Assembly: GCA_030830565.1 (NCBI GenBank)
Contig: JAURMR010000024.1
Coordinates: 1 to 64,000, forward strand
Direction of reading: 5' to 3'
DNA length: 64,000 nt
From: Acidimicrobiales bacterium
GTDB taxonomy: Bacteria > Actinomycetota > Acidimicrobiia > Acidimicrobiales > Acidimicrobilacustridaceae
In this document: positions 16,245 through 24,839 of the stretch, piece after piece
Numbering within the stretch: the stretch's first letter is position 1
How the letters are laid out: each line of letters starts with the position of its first letter
Notes under the pieces: generated by a model
Told to the model about the DNA's origin: nothing
Database searches by the model: none
Seen by the model: the letters and a program-made list of their open reading frames with translations, nothing else
Program-made: the position numbers and the translations under genes

Positions 16245-18179
16245 TTTCGGGGCGATCGCTTTCGGATTTAACAGGTCATAAAGCGTGCCGTGATCCACCC
16301 AACCGAGACCGCTGGCCAAGTCGTAGCCCTCGGTTGCGGGATAGACCCCAACAAGGTGAGCATCGTTGTTTCCAAGCACAACGTCGACGATGGAGTGAGA
16401 GGCGTAGCCGTCGCCACTGCTGGCCAGTTGGTGAAGAAGTGGCGCGACGAATCCAAGTTTCGTTCGACCCTGTGAGACTCGTGCTGATGACTGAAGCGCA
16501 AATGCAGTCGCTGAAAGCGGCGTGGACGCTGAGGTTCCGCCAACTGCTGTCCACTGACCTTGGAAGTAGAGGAAGTATCCCGGGTACTCGTCGGCGAATG
16601 CCGAAATATCTGGAATGGGTCGGTGGAGTCCTGCACCAATCTTTGGCTGCCAGGGTTGACGAAGTTCATATTGGCTCAAGCCGCCACCACCGCTCCCAAT
16701 AACTCCGTCCTGCGGAAGCGGTGTTGGCGCAAACCAGCGATCGTTCCAGACTCCGGATGAAACGATGCGGTTGTCCTCACCGAGCGTGAGATTGGTTCCA
16801 CCCACTGCAGTGATCCATCGGCTCAACGCAGGAAATTGCGGTGACACTGTGTTGTTCGGCGTACCCGGCCCGTTTGGATAGCAACCGGTCGAACCGGTAT
16901 CACCCGTTGATGCAAATGCGCCGATTCCAGACGCGACCGCCGTAGCAAGAACTTGATCAAAAATGCTGATGCCGACGAGATACGCGGGGTCATCGTTAAA
17001 GAAGTCCTCCTCGCAATTTCCGAAACTCGCCGTGAGAACGTCCGGCGCAACGCCGCCTGTTCGAGAAGCATCTAACGGAGCGGAGAACAACTGCAGGTAC
17101 TGACCGATCAGAGTTGTTGCTGAGCCCTCAACACCAAACCAGTCGATGCGATCGGCATCAGGAGCGAATGAAATGACTGTCTGAATATCGAGCGTCGTTT
17201 CATCAGATACCCCGGGGACGAATCCAGGTGAACCAACGATGTGGTCAGTGACGGGGGTTCCGGCCAGACCAAAACAGTCCCGCCACACGTCAATGTCCGA
17301 GTGCAGGTATCCGTTGAAATCGAGTACCGCTATTCGTGCACCCTTCCCACGAAATCCCTCATTCCACAAATGATCAATGCCATAGGCCGTGCGCAGCTGA
17401 GCCGGTGACAATCCCATCGGAAATCCCAACGGCGATACGGATTCAGCCGCGGCACAGCCATCAACAAACGTTCCGGTTCGTTCGGGAGTTCCGCCAAACG
17501 CAGGCTGCAGAGAAGACACCGTGCTCGGCGAATACTGCGTGAGATCAGGCTCCGGGGGAACGGAAAGCGGTTGCTGCGAATTCGAGTTTGTATCCCAAAG
17601 TGCGGTCGCACCTGCGACGCGGTCGATCACTTCGTCAAGCGGACTCACAAGCGTCGACACTGCTGCCGTTGGCGTTAGCAGTACCAAATTTGCTGGAACC
17701 CCAGCCGCCGCATAGGTGCCGTATGTCGTGCCAATCATTTGTTCGACAACAGACAAAGGAACGCTTGCGGTTGCATACGAACGGGTTGCATCGATGGCAA
17801 CCTGGACATTGCGCGACGTAAACCATTGCTCGAACGTGGAGATTGCTTGGTCAGACGCGTTGAACCGAGCTCCGTTCGTTGCAACTGAATCGAACATTCC
17901 GTAGTCCGCCGACTTCGGATCCGAGACCGAAATCGCATGAGCCTCGAGCGAGGCACGGTCTGTGCGGAAGCCAAACGTCAACGCGATTTCTGTTGACAAC
18001 GCCACCATTGTCGTCGGAGTCAGCGATGTCTGTGCCCATGTCGTGACATCAACGGGACCAACAGCGCCAAAATCGACAACTGTCGACGCTCGCCCAACAC
18101 GTTGATCAACAGAAACCACCAAACCCGACGCAAGCATTGCTGCCATCAGCGTTGCCAACAGCAATGTGCGGAGTTTCAT
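16233..18179 (-). CDS. Secreted sedolisin (S53) serine-carboxyl peptidase with pro-domain
   Basis: The 648 residues comprise a Sec signal (1-32, MKLRTLLLATLMAAM...), a pro-kumamolisin activation domain (about 60-185, with SVSDPKSADYG) and an S53 catalytic domain (about 250-640). Catalytic Glu327 and Asp331 lie in DETTLDIQ, and Ser550 in GGTSASTP. C-terminal DVVLGNN and EGYDLASGLGW match the Ca2+-binding segment. The enzyme is made as a secreted zymogen that self-cleaves at acid pH and degrades proteins or peptides. Length and order are normal. It stands alone; its stop lies within the hairpin shared with copZ. Confidence 0.92.
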   Translation of the reverse strand: MKLRTLLLATLMAAMLASGLVVSVDQRVGRASTVVDFGAVGPVDVTTWAQTSLTPTTMVALSTEIALTFGFRTDRASLEAHAISVSDPKSADYGMFDSVATNGARFNASDQAISTFEQWFTSRNVQVAIDATRSYATASVPLSVVEQMIGTTYGTYAAAGVPANLVLLTPTAAVSTLVSPLDEVIDRVAGATALWDTNSNSQQPLSVPPEPDLTQYSPSTVSSLQPAFGGTPERTGTFVDGCAAAESVSPLGFPMGLSPAQLRTAYGIDHLWNEGFRGKGARIAVLDFNGYLHSDIDVWRDCFGLAGTPVTDHIVGSPGFVPGVSDETTLDIQTVISFAPDADRIDWFGVEGSATTLIGQYLQLFSAPLDASRTGGVAPDVLTASFGNCEEDFFNDDPAYLVGISIFDQVLATAVASGIGAFASTGDTGSTGCYPNGPGTPNNTVSPQFPALSRWITAVGGTNLTLGEDNRIVSSGVWNDRWFAPTPLPQDGVIGSGGGGLSQYELRQPWQPKIGAGLHRPIPDISAFADEYPGYFLYFQGQWTAVGGTSASTPLSATAFALQSSARVSQGRTKLGFVAPLLHQLASSGDGYASHSIVDVVLGNNDAHLVGVYPATEGYDLASGLGWVDHGTLYDLLNPKAIAPKFTG

Positions 18180-18191
18180 GTGCCTGCCTTT

Positions 18192-19685
18192 TTAGATCGA
18201 CCCGTTTCTGAGTCCTGACCGTACTTCAACGGCGCGCTCACGAACCGCGTCAAGGTCTTTGAGTTTTCGCATTGAGCCCAATTGGTTACCGAGGCGATGA
18301 TTCGATCGAAGGGCTGGCTCGTTTCGTGCGAGGAAGTCCCAATAGAGGGTGGTGAACGGACATGCGTGCTCGCCAATGCGTTTCTTCGGGTCATAACGAC
18401 AGTCACCACAGTGATCACTCATTTTGTTGATGTACGCACCACCAGAGGCATAGGGCTTTGTCGACATCCGACCGCCATCGGCGTACAACGCCATACCGAT
18501 GACATTCGGAAGCATCACCCATTCCGCTCCGTCGATGAACGACTTCCACATCCAATCAACGACCTCACTCGGCCGCACTCCCGAAGTGAGCGAAAGATTG
18601 CCCAGAATCATCAGTCGTTCAATGTGATGGGTCCATGCACGATCATCAATTGCACTCACTGTGTGAGAAACACACGCCATCTGGGTCTCGCCACCTGTGA
18701 ATGATGCTGGCAACGGAGCATCCGCATGCAGAGCGTTGAGTTCCCGATACTCCGGCATCCACAACCAATAGAGGCCCCATACGTACTCACGCCAACCGAT
18801 GATCTGCCGAATGAACCCTTCGGCAGACGCGATAGGAATACGTCCTTCGTTGAACGCAGTGTGTGCGGCGTCTACAACTTCGCTCGGATGAAGTAAGCCA
18901 ATATTCAAATACGGGCTCAGCATCGAATGTGCAAGTTTCCACTCCGAAGACAAAACCGCATCCTCATGTGGACCAAACAACGGCAATGCGTCGTCGACAA
19001 ACTGACGCAGCCGCTTCAGAGCACCTTCGCGAGTTGTTGCCCACAAACCATCAAACGACGACCCAAAGGCGTCAGGCGCGCGCCGCGCGATGTCGGTTAT
19101 GACGCGCGCATCAGTCGCATCGAGTGGATCGGTGAGGGGTGCTGGCCATGAGCGCCCGTCTTTCGGTGGCGGCTCGCGATTCTCAGCGTCGTAATTCCAC
19201 GATCCACCGACAGGCTTCTTGCCATCCATGAGGATGTTGAGCCGTTGTCGCTGCCATCGATAGAAGTCCTCCATCTTGAGGTTTGATCGGTCGCCCGCCC
19301 AGGTCGCGAACATTTCGATGGTGCAAAGAAACTGATCATTCGCAATCACGTCAACGTCAAGGTCTCGCAACATTTCGAGACCATTGAATGACATGGGCGA
19401 CATTGCGCTCACCTTCGGCGGCGCGAACTCCGCACAATGGGCGTGGAATCCTTCGCGTAACGACGAAGCATGGCGATAGTCGACAGCAAAACCCTCGGAC
19501 CGGAGTTCCTCAGCAAACCTTCGCATCGAAGCCAACACGAAATGAAGTCGCTGACGATGCCAGCGGCCCGATCCGAGTTTTCCATCGCTCTCAACCATGA
19601 GGACACGGACTTCACCTGGGCGAAAACCAGCCAAAGCGCCCGTATCCCGACGAAGCTGATCTCCAAGAATCCAGACCGTATCCAC
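18192..19685 (-). CDS. FeS-type bacterial photolyase/cryptochrome (PhrB-like, (6-4) type)
   Basis: The 497-residue protein belongs to the deoxyribodipyrimidine photolyase-related (FeS-BCP) group: N-terminal DTVWILGDQL, long helical FAD domain and four Cys ligands in the group's pattern, Cys338 (QMACVSH), Cys426 and Cys429 (HCGDCRYD) and Cys442 (EHACPF). The C-x2-C-x12-C spacing equals that of PhrB. It would bind FAD, a 4Fe-4S cluster and a lumazine-type antenna and repair (6-4) photoproducts with light. The GTG at 19685 lies 6 nt after TAGGTT, so it is probably leaderless. Confidence 0.92.
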   Translation of the reverse strand: MDTVWILGDQLRRDTGALAGFRPGEVRVLMVESDGKLGSGRWHRQRLHFVLASMRRFAEELRSEGFAVDYRHASSLREGFHAHCAEFAPPKVSAMSPMSFNGLEMLRDLDVDVIANDQFLCTIEMFATWAGDRSNLKMEDFYRWQRQRLNILMDGKKPVGGSWNYDAENREPPPKDGRSWPAPLTDPLDATDARVITDIARRAPDAFGSSFDGLWATTREGALKRLRQFVDDALPLFGPHEDAVLSSEWKLAHSMLSPYLNIGLLHPSEVVDAAHTAFNEGRIPIASAEGFIRQIIGWREYVWGLYWLWMPEYRELNALHADAPLPASFTGGETQMACVSHTVSAIDDRAWTHHIERLMILGNLSLTSGVRPSEVVDWMWKSFIDGAEWVMLPNVIGMALYADGGRMSTKPYASGGAYINKMSDHCGDCRYDPKKRIGEHACPFTTLYWDFLARNEPALRSNHRLGNQLGSMRKLKDLDAVRERAVEVRSGLRNGSI

Positions 19686-19691
19686 GGAAGG

Positions 19692-19697
19692 AACCTA
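19692..19697 (-). promoter_or_regulatory. -10 box TAGGTT of the photolyase gene
   Basis: On the minus strand TAGGTT is followed by CCTTCC and GTG (start of the photolyase), with no ribosome site. The box sits in the 17-nt gap after the trmH-like gene. Confidence 0.5.
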
Positions 19698-19702
19698 GGC
19701 GT

Positions 19703-20359
19703 TTAGGAAGCAGGGGGCGGGGCCGAGTGCTCCCGTATCCATGCATGCATAGCAATCCCTGCGGCAACACCCACGTTGATCGATCGGGTGGAGCCAAATT
19801 GGGCGATGGAACACACCATTGACGAGGCCGCACAGGCTTCATCGCTGAGTCCCGGCCCTTCTTGACCAAAGACAAACATCGTGCGTTTGGGAAGCGATGC
19901 CGTCTCAATCGGAATTGCGCCCGGCATGATGTCGATTCCAACGACCTGCAGATCATTTGCGGTCGACCACGCGATGAGTGCGTCGATGGTTTCGTGATGA
20001 TGCACATGCATGTACTTGTCGGTCACCATCGCGCCACGGCGATTCCACCGCTTCTTGCCAACAATGTGCACGCCTTCAGCGTTGAAGGCATTTGCGGTTC
20101 GAACAACAGTGCCGATGTTGAGATCGTGCTGCCAATTCTCTATGGCGACATGGAACGAATGTCGCCGCGTATCAAGATCGGCGACAATCGCATCGTTCGA
20201 CCAATAGCGATACTCGTCTCCGACGTTGCGACGGTCGCCATTTTCAAGAAGTTCAGGATCAAAGCGTGGATCGTCTGGCCATGGCAGTGGATGCGGCCCG
20301 ACGCCAACCTCACGATCTTCACGTTCGACGAACTCGTCGCCTGACAGTTCGCCGGCCAT
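19703..20359 (-). CDS. SpoU/TrmH-family RNA ribose 2'-O-methyltransferase
   Basis: The 218 residues carry the SPOUT knot motifs: NIGTVVRTANAF (motif 1 with the catalytic Arg), MFVFGQEGPGLSDEA (motif 2) and IAQFGSTRSINVGVAAGIAMHAW (motif 3). The SAM-binding deep trefoil knot is thus complete. The target, tRNA or 23S rRNA, cannot be told. An N-terminal extension of about 50 residues rich in Pro and Asp precedes the domain. It starts 6 nt after the hemC stop, so it is probably the last gene of the rex-hem operon. Confidence 0.88.
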   Translation of the reverse strand: MAGELSGDEFVEREDREVGVGPHPLPWPDDPRFDPELLENGDRRNVGDEYRYWSNDAIVADLDTRRHSFHVAIENWQHDLNIGTVVRTANAFNAEGVHIVGKKRWNRRGAMVTDKYMHVHHHETIDALIAWSTANDLQVVGIDIMPGAIPIETASLPKRTMFVFGQEGPGLSDEACAASSMVCSIAQFGSTRSINVGVAAGIAMHAWIREHSAPPPAS

Positions 20360-20365
20360 CTGCGA

Positions 20366-21304
20366 CTAACGCCCAAGCAGCGCGGAACCGCCCGCATCGT
20401 CGAGCAAGTAGCGGGCTATCGACCGACCAGTTACTTCGCCCTCAGAAATGGGACAGCGTCGCGAATCTCGCAGCATCGCCGAACCATCGGGTGCTGCAAC
20501 GAGTGCATTGATGACAAGTTCGTCGCCGTCAGTTACAGCAAAGGCGCCCACAGGAAGGTCGCAATCTCCGCCCAGTTCAGCGAGAAATGCACGCTCTGCA
20601 TCGACGCATCGACGGCTTGGTCCGTGATCGAGTTCTTTCAACAACGCAAGCGTTGCTGAATCGGTTCCGCGGCACTCGATCACCAGTGCACCTTGAGCGA
20701 CCTGCGGAAGCATCACATCGGGCTCGAGAATTTCCACAACTCGATCGTTCATCGAAATACCGAGACGCTCGATCGCGGCGGCGGCCATCACGATGGCGTC
20801 GAAGCTTTGCGCTTTCTCAAGGCGGGTTGCGATATTGCCCCGTAGGCCCGAAAACACCAGGTCAGGCCGAATCGACGCGAGTTGTGCTTTACGGCGAATG
20901 GAACCGGTGGCGACATGCCCACCTTGGGGCAAACCGTCAATAGTTGAGCCAACAAGAACATCACGAACATCACCGCGCTGAGGCACAGCAGCGATGACGA
21001 GTTCATCGGGCGTTATTGCAGGAAGGTCTTTTCCCGAATGAACCGCAAGATCAGCGCGCCCATCGAGGACTGCAGCCTGAATCTCTTTTACGAACACGCC
21101 CTTGCCGCCCATTGCGTCGATGGGGATGTCAAGGCGTTGATCGGCCATCGTTTCGACAATCACTTTTTCCACGACAACCGACCGACCAGCAGCTACTGCC
21201 GCGGCCTGCAAAAGCGCAGTCACATGGTCGGCCTGCCACAACGCGAGCGCGCTTCCCCGTGTTGCTAAGCGAAGCGTCACGGTGTCGGGACCGCCCCCGG
21301 CCAT
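20366..21304 (-). CDS. hemC: Hydroxymethylbilane synthase
   Basis: A 312-residue porphobilinogen deaminase. It polymerises four porphobilinogens into hydroxymethylbilane on a dipyrromethane cofactor. Visible motifs are LRLATRGSALALWQADHV (N-terminus), HSGKDLPA (family HSxKDxP), RRKAQLASIRPDL, and ELGGDCDLPVGAFA with the cofactor-binding Cys248. The ATG at 21304 is chosen over in-frame upstream sites because family homology begins there and it follows the hemA stop by 7 nt. The uroporphyrinogen-III synthase (hemD) that often follows is absent. Confidence 0.95.
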   Translation of the reverse strand: MAGGGPDTVTLRLATRGSALALWQADHVTALLQAAAVAAGRSVVVEKVIVETMADQRLDIPIDAMGGKGVFVKEIQAAVLDGRADLAVHSGKDLPAITPDELVIAAVPQRGDVRDVLVGSTIDGLPQGGHVATGSIRRKAQLASIRPDLVFSGLRGNIATRLEKAQSFDAIVMAAAAIERLGISMNDRVVEILEPDVMLPQVAQGALVIECRGTDSATLALLKELDHGPSRRCVDAERAFLAELGGDCDLPVGAFAVTDGDELVINALVAAPDGSAMLRDSRRCPISEGEVTGRSIARYLLDDAGGSALLGR

Positions 21305-21311
21305 GACTTGC

Positions 21312-22571
21312 TCAGAGCTCAAAGAGATCGCGAAGGGCCTCGGCCAAACGCTCGCCACGAGGTGAACCAGCCGCATCCTTCAACCGAACAGTCGGCTGGT
21401 GAAGCAACTTGGCAACGATTCCCTTGGTCAGCGAATCGAGAGCCTCAAGCTGACGGTCATCGAGATCGCCAAGTCGCGAACGAAGTCGATCGAGTTCAGC
21501 AACACGAATCTCTTCAGACTGTTCATGAAGACGAGAAATCAGCGGAGCAACTTCACGTGCGGAACTCACTGCGAGATAACGCTCAAGTTCTTCGGTGCAC
21601 ATGGCCTCGACCGAGGTGACTTCACGGCGGCGTTCGGCCATTCCTGCTTCAGCGAATGCTCGAAGGTCATCCATGTCGAGGATGGTCACACCCGGGATAT
21701 CGGCAGCAGCGGGATCGACATCGCGAGGAACCGCAACATCAACAACGAGAATTTCCCGATCGCCGCGAGCTCGCATGACGCGTTCGATGTCAGCGTGTTC
21801 GATGATCATCGAATTGGCGCCGGTGCCGGTCAAGAGAAGATCGACTTCGGAAAGAGCGGCGTCGAGATCGGCAAGGCGAATCGGAGTTCCGCCAAGACGT
21901 TCTGCAAGATCAGCAGCGTTTTCCCATGTGCGATTGGCAATGCGGATGTCCGAGACGCCATTGGTTGCGAGTGCACGAACCATGCCTTCGCCCATTTCAC
22001 CCGCACCCATCACGAGGATGGAACGACCATCGAGGGAACCAAGGCGTTCTGCCGCCATTGCCACTGCGGCAGTTGAGACCGACGCAACGTGACGCCCAAT
22101 ACCGGTTTCGGTGCGGGCACGCTTTCCAACTTCAAGCGCGTGGCGGAACAAAAGATTGAGCTGCGAACCAGCGGCGCCTTCGGTCTGGGCGACGTCCCAT
22201 GAGTGGCGCACCTGGCCGAGGATTTCTGCTTCTCCGACCACAGCTGAATCGATACCGGACGCAACCCGGAAGAGATGCTTGGCAGCGGCATCGGCATCGT
22301 GGACATAGAGGTGATCGGCCAACTCTTCGGGCGCAGCGAATGCAAGTTCGGAGAAGAACGTGCGGAGGTCACCGAAGGCAGGGTGAAACTTCTCGGCAAC
22401 GACGTAGACCTCTGTGCGATTGCAGGTCGACAACACGACGGCTTCACTCACGTGGTCGTGCGACAGCACATCGTGAAGCGCTTTCGGGAGTCGGCCATCG
22501 TCGATTGTGACTCGCTCGAGTAGAGCGAGTGGGACCGTGCGGTGATTCAGTCCAACGACTACGACAGACAC
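21312..22571 (-). CDS. hemA: Glutamyl-tRNA reductase
   Basis: The 419-residue enzyme reduces glutamyl-tRNA(Glu) to glutamate-1-semialdehyde, the first committed step of C5 tetrapyrrole synthesis. VVGLNHRTVPLALLERV and STCNRTEVY with nucleophilic Cys50 open the catalytic domain; ILVMGAGEMGEGMVRALA is the NADPH-binding loop; a C-terminal helical dimerisation domain ends in LRDLFEL. GTG 22571 overlaps the end of the precorrin-2 dehydrogenase gene by 13 nt, so translation is coupled. HemL is not in the window. Confidence 0.96.
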   Translation of the reverse strand: MSVVVVGLNHRTVPLALLERVTIDDGRLPKALHDVLSHDHVSEAVVLSTCNRTEVYVVAEKFHPAFGDLRTFFSELAFAAPEELADHLYVHDADAAAKHLFRVASGIDSAVVGEAEILGQVRHSWDVAQTEGAAGSQLNLLFRHALEVGKRARTETGIGRHVASVSTAAVAMAAERLGSLDGRSILVMGAGEMGEGMVRALATNGVSDIRIANRTWENAADLAERLGGTPIRLADLDAALSEVDLLLTGTGANSMIIEHADIERVMRARGDREILVVDVAVPRDVDPAAADIPGVTILDMDDLRAFAEAGMAERRREVTSVEAMCTEELERYLAVSSAREVAPLISRLHEQSEEIRVAELDRLRSRLGDLDDRQLEALDSLTKGIVAKLLHQPTVRLKDAAGSPRGERLAEALRDLFEL

Positions 22572-23182
22572 GCCTGGAGGCGCTCCTTGGCTTCGGCGAG
22601 GCGACCCTCGCGGATGAGTTCCAGCATTCCCGAATCCAGAGCTCCTTGCCAGTTGAGACCCTCGGTGGAAGCGCCTTCGGCCAGGATCTGGGCTCGGGCT
22701 TCAGTGAGGATCTCGACCAGTACGGCGTACTCGGGTCCGAACTCAGGACCATAGCGACGTCGGAGCCAGGTTGAGAGAGCGGGCGAGGATCCACTCGTGG
22801 AAAACGTGACCAGCAGCGGGCCTTGGCGAACCCGTGCGGGTAAAGCGAAGGCACAGTTGGCCGGATCGTCGGCGCTATTGACCCAGACGCCCAGCGATTC
22901 GCCTTCGAGAAAGACCTGCCGATTCACCGCGGGATCGCTGGTCGCCGTGATTGCCAGGCGATAGCCAGCTACCTCGCCGTCGACATACGGCCGCTTGTGA
23001 CAGATGACCCCATCGAGCGCAGCGATCTCATCGAGGATTTCGGGGGCAACGACATCGACCGTCGCACCACACACCACGAGTTCGCGCGCCTTCTGCAGTG
23101 CAACCGGCCCGCCACCCACCACGAGACAGCGACGGCCGGCCAACGAGAGATTCACCGGATAGAGCGGCTGATCGAACGGCAT
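22559..23182 (-). CDS. Precorrin-2 dehydrogenase / sirohydrochlorin ferrochelatase-type protein (Met8/CysG N-domain)
   Basis: The 207-residue protein begins MPFDQPLYPVNLSLAGRRCLVVGGGPVALQKARELV, an NAD-binding Rossmann loop typical of Met8/CysG-B proteins, followed by ADDPANCAFALPARVRQGPLLVTFSTSGSSPALSTWLRR, the family signature block. It oxidises precorrin-2 to sirohydrochlorin and may insert iron to make siroheme. The ATG at 23182 is 1 nt past the rex stop (TGAGATG), so longer in-frame starts inside rex are rejected. It links siroheme supply to the haem operon. Confidence 0.93.
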   Translation of the reverse strand: MPFDQPLYPVNLSLAGRRCLVVGGGPVALQKARELVVCGATVDVVAPEILDEIAALDGVICHKRPYVDGEVAGYRLAITATSDPAVNRQVFLEGESLGVWVNSADDPANCAFALPARVRQGPLLVTFSTSGSSPALSTWLRRRYGPEFGPEYAVLVEILTEARAQILAEGASTEGLNWQGALDSGMLELIREGRLAEAKERLQACLS

Positions 23183-23183
23183 C

Positions 23184-23912
23184 TCAGCCCACCGGTTCCT
23201 TGGACTCTGACGTGACGCCAAGTTCTTCGCGCAACGACGCGCCGATCGATTCGCGTTGTCCATAGAAACTCAGGACCTGCAGTTCCAGAGCGAGATCGAC
23301 TTTGCGCAATTGCGCGTGCGGCGGAACCGTCACCACCGCGGGAGCGAAATTCAGAATCGAGGTAACTCCCGCAGCGACCAACAAGTCGGCCACTTCTTGG
23401 GCTCCAGCCGCCGGTGTTGCGATGATCCCGATCGAAATGCCGAGCTCATCGACGAGGTGCGGAAGATCGTCAAGGTGGCGGATTTCGTGGCCGCCAAACA
23501 TGGTTCCGACCTTTGCGGGATCGGCATCGACCAACGCAGCAACTGGAAAGCCTCGTTCCCCGAACCCGCCATAGTTCGCAAGAGCTGCTCCGAGGTTTCC
23601 GACCCCAACGATCGCCACTGGCCAATCTCGAGTGAGGCCGAGTTCTCGACTCATCTGCACAAGGAGATGATCAACGTCATAGCCAACACCCCGAGTGCCG
23701 TAGGAGCCGAGGTAGGAGAGATCCTTTCGAACCTTCGCAGCGTTCACCCCGGCGAGTTCGGCCAGGCGTTCGGAGGAAATTGTTGTGACGGCCTCAGCCT
23801 GAACGTCGAGCAGGGTTCGCAAATACACCGGCAGTCGAGCCACAGTGGCTTCAGGAATTCGGCGGCGACGGTCCACGGCCTTCCACGCTACCGACCATGT
23901 TCGTTTGTTCAC
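23184..23912 (-). CDS. rex: Redox-sensing transcriptional repressor Rex
   Basis: The 242-residue protein has an N-terminal winged helix (RRIPEATVARLPVYLRTLLDVQAEAVTTISSERLAELAG, then AKVRKDLSYLGSYGTRGVGYDV) and a Rossmann domain (VAIVGVGNLGAALANYGGF) that binds NADH/NAD+. Rex represses respiratory and fermentative genes when NADH is low. GTG 23912 follows GGAGGGGA with a short spacer; an upstream TTG at 23948 is less likely. The first codons overlap a sequence like a Rex operator, so autoregulation of rex-met8-hemA-hemC is probable, as known for streptomycete rex-hem operons. Confidence 0.95.
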   Translation of the reverse strand: MNKRTWSVAWKAVDRRRRIPEATVARLPVYLRTLLDVQAEAVTTISSERLAELAGVNAAKVRKDLSYLGSYGTRGVGYDVDHLLVQMSRELGLTRDWPVAIVGVGNLGAALANYGGFGERGFPVAALVDADPAKVGTMFGGHEIRHLDDLPHLVDELGISIGIIATPAAGAQEVADLLVAAGVTSILNFAPAVVTVPPHAQLRKVDLALELQVLSFYGQRESIGASLREELGVTSESKEPVG

Positions 23913-23914
23913 AA
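23897..23914 (-). promoter_or_regulatory. Candidate Rex operator at the rex start codon
   Basis: The minus strand reads TTGTGAACAAACGAACAT. Against the Rex consensus TTGTGA-N6-TCACAA the first half is perfect and the second is weak (9 of 12 positions overall). It covers the GTG start, so bound Rex would block early transcription of its own operon. Confidence 0.4.
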
Positions 23915-23961
23915 AGTCCCCTCCACCGGGCTTGCCTTGGGGTCCCAAGCCCGGGCGCCCC

Positions 23962-23967
23962 TACGCT
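23962..23967 (+). promoter_or_regulatory. -10 box TACGCT of the membrane protein gene at 23974
   Basis: TACGCT, then GGAGCC, then ATG: the 6-nt spacing again. It is divergent from the rex start about 50 nt away. Confidence 0.45.
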
Positions 23968-23973
23968 GGAGCC

Positions 23974-24744
23974 ATGCATGCCGCCCTCGCCGCCGCCGCC
24001 ACCTTGGTGTCGCTGGCATTCGCCCTCTCCACAGGCGAGCGATGGCTCCGAGGACGCAAACGGCACGAAGCGGCCTGGACCATCTCGCTGGTGATGTTCG
24101 CTCTCGGTTCGATTTCGTTGTGGTGGGGCGCTGCAGTGGGCTGGGACGAGTGGTCGTTCAAGTCGTTCTATTTGTTCGGCGCGATTTTGAACGTTCCGTA
24201 TCTCGCACTCGGAACCGTCGAACTGCTCGCTGGACCAAAACACGGTCGACGCTGGACAGCAATCATCACCGTGCTCAGCGCGTTTTGCGCGGGCATCGTC
24301 GTGGCCGCTCAACTCACAGGCCCAATCGCCGCTGATGTCCTACCCCAAGGCAAAGAGGTTTTTGGACCGGGACCGCGAATCGCGGCAGCCATCGGATCAG
24401 GTGTCGCTGCACTCGTGATCATCGGTGGCGCAGTGTGGAGCGCAGGCCGGCTCCTGCGTGCGTGGTACGCGGGAGCGAACACTCGGAAAACGCAAACCGG
24501 CGCGCCATCGCTTCGACGACTTGCCGTCGCAAACCTTGTGATCGCCTTCGGAACACTGATTCTCAGTGCGGGCGGCATTCTCAACTCAGTCGTCAACGAA
24601 ATGGATGGTTTCGCCATCTCACTCGTTGCTGGTATTTCGGTGATCTTCGTCGGCTTCTTGCTGACGAGTTCTCGTAACCCTGCGGAGTTGCGGGCTGTTG
24701 CTGAACCCGAGGCGTGGTACGCCCCGAATGCAGATGTCGCCTAA
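23974..24744 (+). CDS. Conserved-type integral membrane protein, about 7 TM, unknown function
   Basis: The 256 residues contain about seven hydrophobic helices (for example ALAAAATLVSLAFALSTGERW, TISLVMFALGSISLWWGAAVG, FYLFGAILNVPYLALGTVELL and GFAISLVAGISVIFVGFLL). I do not recognise the family. The helix pairs and the ELL/GTVE segment in the third helix resemble sensor-type membrane domains, but no enzymatic motif is present. The start at 23974 is supported by the leaderless-type TACGCT box; the frame open upstream to 23845 lies over the rex start. Its TAA overlaps the stop of a 29-codon gene on the other strand. Confidence 0.7.
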   Translation: MHAALAAAATLVSLAFALSTGERWLRGRKRHEAAWTISLVMFALGSISLWWGAAVGWDEWSFKSFYLFGAILNVPYLALGTVELLAGPKHGRRWTAIITVLSAFCAGIVVAAQLTGPIAADVLPQGKEVFGPGPRIAAAIGSGVAALVIIGGAVWSAGRLLRAWYAGANTRKTQTGAPSLRRLAVANLVIAFGTLILSAGGILNSVVNEMDGFAISLVAGISVIFVGFLLTSSRNPAELRAVAEPEAWYAPNADVA

Positions 24745-24830
24745 CGGGCGAGGATGAACAACTGCATGACTGCTGCAAGCAGGATGATGAAAAGCAGGGT
24801 GCCAACGGCGATGACGGTTCCGGGACGCAT
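24741..24830 (-). CDS. 29-residue single-span membrane peptide downstream of SAM hydrolase
   Basis: A short frame opens at ATG 24828-24830, 6 nt after GAGGAA, and ends at TAG 24741-24743. The product begins MRPGTVIAVGTLLFIILL and ends in MQLFILAR: a short positively charged head, one hydrophobic helix of about 20 residues and a C-terminal Arg. The good ribosome site, typical membrane-peptide composition and location 9 nt after the SAM hydrolase stop suggest a real translated gene of the same operon. The function is unknown; it may be a partner or anchor of a membrane complex. Confidence 0.6.
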   Translation of the reverse strand: MRPGTVIAVGTLLFIILLAAVMQLFILAR

Positions 24831-24839
24831 AGTTGTTCC

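Noticed and set aside
23256-24335. Plus-strand open frame of 359 codons antisense to rex
   Set aside because: rex is unmistakable on the other strand, and this frame has no start context and no domain.
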